From Anaerolineaceae bacterium UBA5311 (GTDB lineage Bacteria > Chloroflexota > Anaerolineae > Anaerolineales > Anaerolineaceae): 7,283 nt of DNA. The stretch covers positions 1 through 7,283 of the forward strand of contig DHRN01000066.1 of the NCBI GenBank assembly GCA_002411175.1. Direction: 5' to 3'. The position numbers were made by a program, and so were the translations under genes. Each line of letters begins with the position of its first letter. The stretch's first letter is position 1. This document shows positions 4,996-7,283 of the stretch, piece by piece. The notes under the pieces are model-generated. The model searched no databases and had not been told where the DNA came from. It saw nothing but the letters and a program-made list of their open reading frames with translations.

Positions 4996-5892
4996 ATGCA
5001 ATCAGATTTGTTTCCAGAGTTTGGCAATAAGACTTATGTAATGGGCATCATCAACATTACACCAGATAGCTTTTCTGGTGACGGGCTGCTCAACCAGCAA
5101 GAGACTGTAAAAGCAGCACTGCGGCAGGGGCTGCGATTCATAACAGAAGGCGCAGATATCCTCGACCTTGGCGCGGAATCAACCCGACCCGGTGCGACAA
5201 AACTGGATTCACGCGGAGAACTGGAGCGGCTTCTGCCAGTTTTGGACCAGATCCGCAGCGAATTGCCAGATACGCTGATCTCTGTTGACACTTACAAAGC
5301 TGCCACAGCGCGCGCGTGCCTTGGGCGAGGCGCAGACATTATCAATGACGTCTGGGGCTTCAGATACGACCCTGAGATGGCATCCGTTGTGGCAGAGTTT
5401 GGAGCGACCGCGGTCCTGATGCACAACCGGGAGCTTGGAGTGCGTGCGGTCACCAGTAACCTGGGTGGTCATTACGAAGGGGTCGAATACAATGATATCG
5501 TCGGTGAAGTGCTCGCATGGCTGGAAGAAGCCGTCGGTATTGCCCATGAGGCAGGCGTGAATGACGAAAGGATTATCCTCGACCCCGGAATTGGCTTTGG
5601 AAAAACCATCGGGCAAAACCTGTACCTGCTGCAAAACCTGGATGCTCTGACCGCAGTCGGCTACCCGGTGTTACTGGGTGTTTCACGCAAAGGTTTCATC
5701 GGACATACCCTTAACCTTCCAAAAGGAGAACGGCTTGAGGGCTCCCTGGCAGCCAATGCCTGGGGGGTGATGAGCGGGGCAAACATCTTGCGCGTGCACG
5801 ATGTGAAGGAAACCGTGCGCCTGACCCGCATGTTGGATGCGATTCGAAATGCCGAATCCGGACTAAACCAGGTCAATGGAACTGTCAGTTAA
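4996..5892 (+). CDS. folP: Dihydropteroate synthase
   Basis: Cytosolic TIM-barrel enzyme of folate synthesis that joins p-aminobenzoate to 6-hydroxymethyl-dihydropterin diphosphate; it is the sulfonamide target. All family motifs are present: GIINITPDSFSGDG (17-30, with N20 for metal and diphosphate), LDLGAESTRPG (56-66), SVDT (96-99), INDVWG (116-121), DPGIGFGK (196-203), GVSRKGF (228-234) and RVHD (266-269). The usual MHM[RK]G segment reads MHNRE (142-146). I chose ATG at 4996 (298 residues). GAGGTGAT (4987-4994) is a good ribosome binding site for it, whereas the in-frame GTG at 4990 lies inside that site. The site also overlaps the TGA of the LysM lipoprotein, so translation is probably coupled and the two genes share an mRNA. 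No other folate gene is adjacent in the window. Confidence 0.96.
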   Translation: MQSDLFPEFGNKTYVMGIINITPDSFSGDGLLNQQETVKAALRQGLRFITEGADILDLGAESTRPGATKLDSRGELERLLPVLDQIRSELPDTLISVDTYKAATARACLGRGADIINDVWGFRYDPEMASVVAEFGATAVLMHNRELGVRAVTSNLGGHYEGVEYNDIVGEVLAWLEEAVGIAHEAGVNDERIILDPGIGFGKTIGQNLYLLQNLDALTAVGYPVLLGVSRKGFIGHTLNLPKGERLEGSLAANAWGVMSGANILRVHDVKETVRLTRMLDAIRNAESGLNQVNGTVS

Positions 5893-5945
5893 TTGTTACG
5901 TCTTAAATTCAGGAAGTTTTAATGAACATCTTCTTTGGAGGTAAT

Positions 5946-6701
5946 ATGAAGAAAAAAATTTTGCTTATATTACTGGTACTGCTCATAATGGTCACTGGCT
6001 GTCAGGCGGTCACACCAACCCCTGTCGATGAAGTGGAACAACTAAGGCAACAAAACCAACTTTTATCAGACCAGCTGCTTGAAGCGCAGCGCCAGGTTGT
6101 TGAGCTCGAATCCCAAATTGAAACTCTGAAAGCTCAAATTGAAGCGCTGCAGCCGGGAGAGACCCCGCTGCCCGAAGACCCGGATTATGTCGCCGGGCTT
6201 GCCTCTCAAGTGCTGCAGGTTTTAATGGTAAAAGATTTTGCTGCCCTATCCACCTACGTTCATCCTCAGCTTGGTGTCAGATTCTCACCTTATGGATACG
6301 TCCACCTTGAAACCGATCTCCGCTATCCGGATGCCGATCTCCTCTTTACCCGCGAAGAGGTCGCGAATTTTGCTTCGGATGAAACCGTTTACACCTGGGG
6401 TATCCAGGCGGGCAGCGGATTCGACATCGACATGACCGTCTCTGATTATTGGGAAGCTTATGTGACCCAACAGGACCCTCCCCAACCATGGGAAGTTCTC
6501 ACTGACCCAACCCGGAAAGCGACCAATTCGCTCGATAACTTCGCTGAGGTCTATCCTGATGCGGTTTACGTGGAATTCTACCAACCTGGGACTGAAGAAT
6601 ACAGCTTTTTCGACTGGAAGTCATTACGGCTTGGGTTCCAACGCTCGAGCGATGGAGGATTGTATTTGATCGCGATCATTCACGACGAGTGGACGCCTTA
6701 A
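5946..6701 (+). CDS. Coiled-coil lipoprotein with uncharacterised C-terminal domain
   Basis: The 251-residue protein starts with a lysine-rich signal peptide and a good lipobox MVTGC, with C19 as the lipidation site. Residues 30-68 form a regular coiled coil: V30, L33, N37, L40, L44, A47, V51, L54, I58, L61, I65 and L68 follow the 3-4 heptad spacing without a break. A short Pro-rich hinge leads to a globular domain (about 80-251) with the notable segment HPQLGVRFSPY (106-116), conserved-looking WG and DYW aromatic pairs, and a final beta strand. I recall similar HP-x-x-GVRFSPY proteins in Firmicutes but know no function. GGAGGT (5937-5942) supports the ATG at 5946; an in-frame ATG at 5922 would add eight residues before the signal peptide and has a weaker site. 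It follows folP by 53 bases with no terminator between and may be part of the same transcript. Confidence 0.85.
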   Translation: MKKKILLILLVLLIMVTGCQAVTPTPVDEVEQLRQQNQLLSDQLLEAQRQVVELESQIETLKAQIEALQPGETPLPEDPDYVAGLASQVLQVLMVKDFAALSTYVHPQLGVRFSPYGYVHLETDLRYPDADLLFTREEVANFASDETVYTWGIQAGSGFDIDMTVSDYWEAYVTQQDPPQPWEVLTDPTRKATNSLDNFAEVYPDAVYVEFYQPGTEEYSFFDWKSLRLGFQRSSDGGLYLIAIIHDEWTP

Positions 6702-6716
6702 AGAAGCCTTCAGCGA

Positions 6717-7283
6717 TTAAGATTCGTCTCCGCTGTAAAGCTGACTGATCAAGTCCTGGGCGAGGTCTGAAAGCAGCCGGCGTTCGGCCTCGCTTTCGTT
6801 TTTCTCTTCCCAGAATAAATCCAGCAGCTTGAGGGGGGTCATGCTGCTGGTTTCCTGTCCACCGGGCAGGCGGCTGCGTACCTGGGCAAGCGGGTCTTTC
6901 ACCAATTTGAACTCGAAAGCGCCTTTCGCATAGGAATGAATATGGGCATCATCGATCAGGACTTCGTAACCCTGCGGGAAAGTCACTTTCAGGCGAACGA
7001 CAGCATCTTTCATCTCTTCCTGGGAAGGCAAACTTTCAAGTATCTTTTCATTCACATCGTGTTCGTCTTCGAGCGTCAGGCTGCGGTCGATAAACTTGCG
7101 AATCGGCAGCTTGCGCCACTCATAAGTGGTTTTTCCTTTGTCAATTTGGGCGATGATAAAGCCTTTCTCTTCATTGACTTCGCCAAAATCAACCCGTTCG
7201 ATCGAACCAGGGTAAACCACCGGGGGATGAGAGCCGGGGTTGAGGTCCTGGTGGCGATGTATATGACCCAGGGCGACATAATC
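6717..7283 (-). CDS. sbcD: Exonuclease SbcCD subunit D, C-terminal part (5' end outside window)
   Basis: Metallophosphoesterase nuclease of the Mre11/SbcD family, which with the ATPase SbcC opens hairpins and processes DNA ends. Only the last 188 residues are in the window; full-length proteins are about 380-420, so the N-terminal metal-binding motifs lie beyond base 7283. The visible part begins DYVALGHIHRHQ, the last phosphoesterase motif with its GHxH metal-binding histidines, and continues with VVYPGSIERVDFGE, a hallmark of SbcD. The C-terminal capping domain follows. The reading frame is open to the window edge, so the short frame beginning at a GTG at 7220 is not a real start. The gene ends at TAA (6719-6717), 15 bases from the convergent lipoprotein gene. 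sbcC, usually directly downstream of sbcD, is therefore not there. Confidence 0.93.
   Translation of the reverse strand, partial: DYVALGHIHRHQDLNPGSHPPVVYPGSIERVDFGEVNEEKGFIIAQIDKGKTTYEWRKLPIRKFIDRSLTLEDEHDVNEKILESLPSQEEMKDAVVRLKVTFPQGYEVLIDDAHIHSYAKGAFEFKLVKDPLAQVRSRLPGGQETSSMTPLKLLDLFWEEKNESEAERRLLSDLAQDLISQLYSGDES

Noticed and set aside
5922..5945. ATG at 5922 as the start of the second lipoprotein
   Set aside because: It would put eight residues before the lysine-rich signal peptide. GGAGGT at 5937-5942 points to the ATG at 5946, although AGGA at 5911-5914 keeps the earlier start possible.
1..7283. tRNA, rRNA, riboswitch, defence or phage genes
   Set aside because: None was recognised on either strand when reading the spacers; the coding content is housekeeping and envelope genes.

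Overview
The window reads as chromosomal DNA from a free-living bacterium, most likely Chloroflexota of the Anaerolineae type. That placement is an inference. It rests on the style of the secreted proteins (Thr/Pro-rich 'TPEPT' linkers after a lipoprotein cysteine, a LysM module), extended -10 promoters, one of them apparently leaderless, and spacers crowded with short palindromic repeats. No 16S or other phylogenetic marker is present beyond DnaK and FolP, and I could run no search.

Layout. Bases 1-540 hold no convincing gene: an AT-rich stretch, an array of hairpin repeats (211-299), an inverted repeat (343-362), and the dnaK promoter region with a 14-bp perfect palindrome (513-526) just before the ribosome binding site. 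dnaK (541-2460) is complete and is closed by a strong intrinsic terminator (2481-2515). The 500-base spacer 2516-3024 contains no gene but is a mosaic of repeats: a heptamer tandem array, a 'GTCATTCTGA'-type interspersed element, two more copies of the upstream hairpin repeat in the opposite orientation, and a GC-rich inverted repeat. A gene for a signal-peptide protein with four membrane segments follows (3025-3771). After a 212-base spacer come a LysM lipoprotein gene (3984-4988), folP (4996-5892) and a second, coiled-coil lipoprotein gene (5946-6701), all on the plus strand. The folP ribosome binding site overlaps the lipoprotein stop codon. On the minus strand, converging on the last lipoprotein with a 15-base gap, is the C-terminal half of sbcD (6717 to the window end).

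Function. The genes do not form one pathway. DnaK is the cytosolic Hsp70 chaperone, FolP makes dihydropteroate for folate synthesis, SbcD is the nuclease subunit of the SbcCD DNA-end processing complex, and the three envelope proteins are of unknown role. The lipoprotein-folP pair is probably co-transcribed from an apparently leaderless promoter at 3969-3977.

No clear new multi-gene system (defence, CRISPR, mobile element with its own transposase) is visible. The points most worth a second look are the non-CIRCE palindrome at dnaK, the repeat family flanking dnaK in inverted orientation, the leaderless lipoprotein-folP transcript, and the two uncharacterised envelope protein families.
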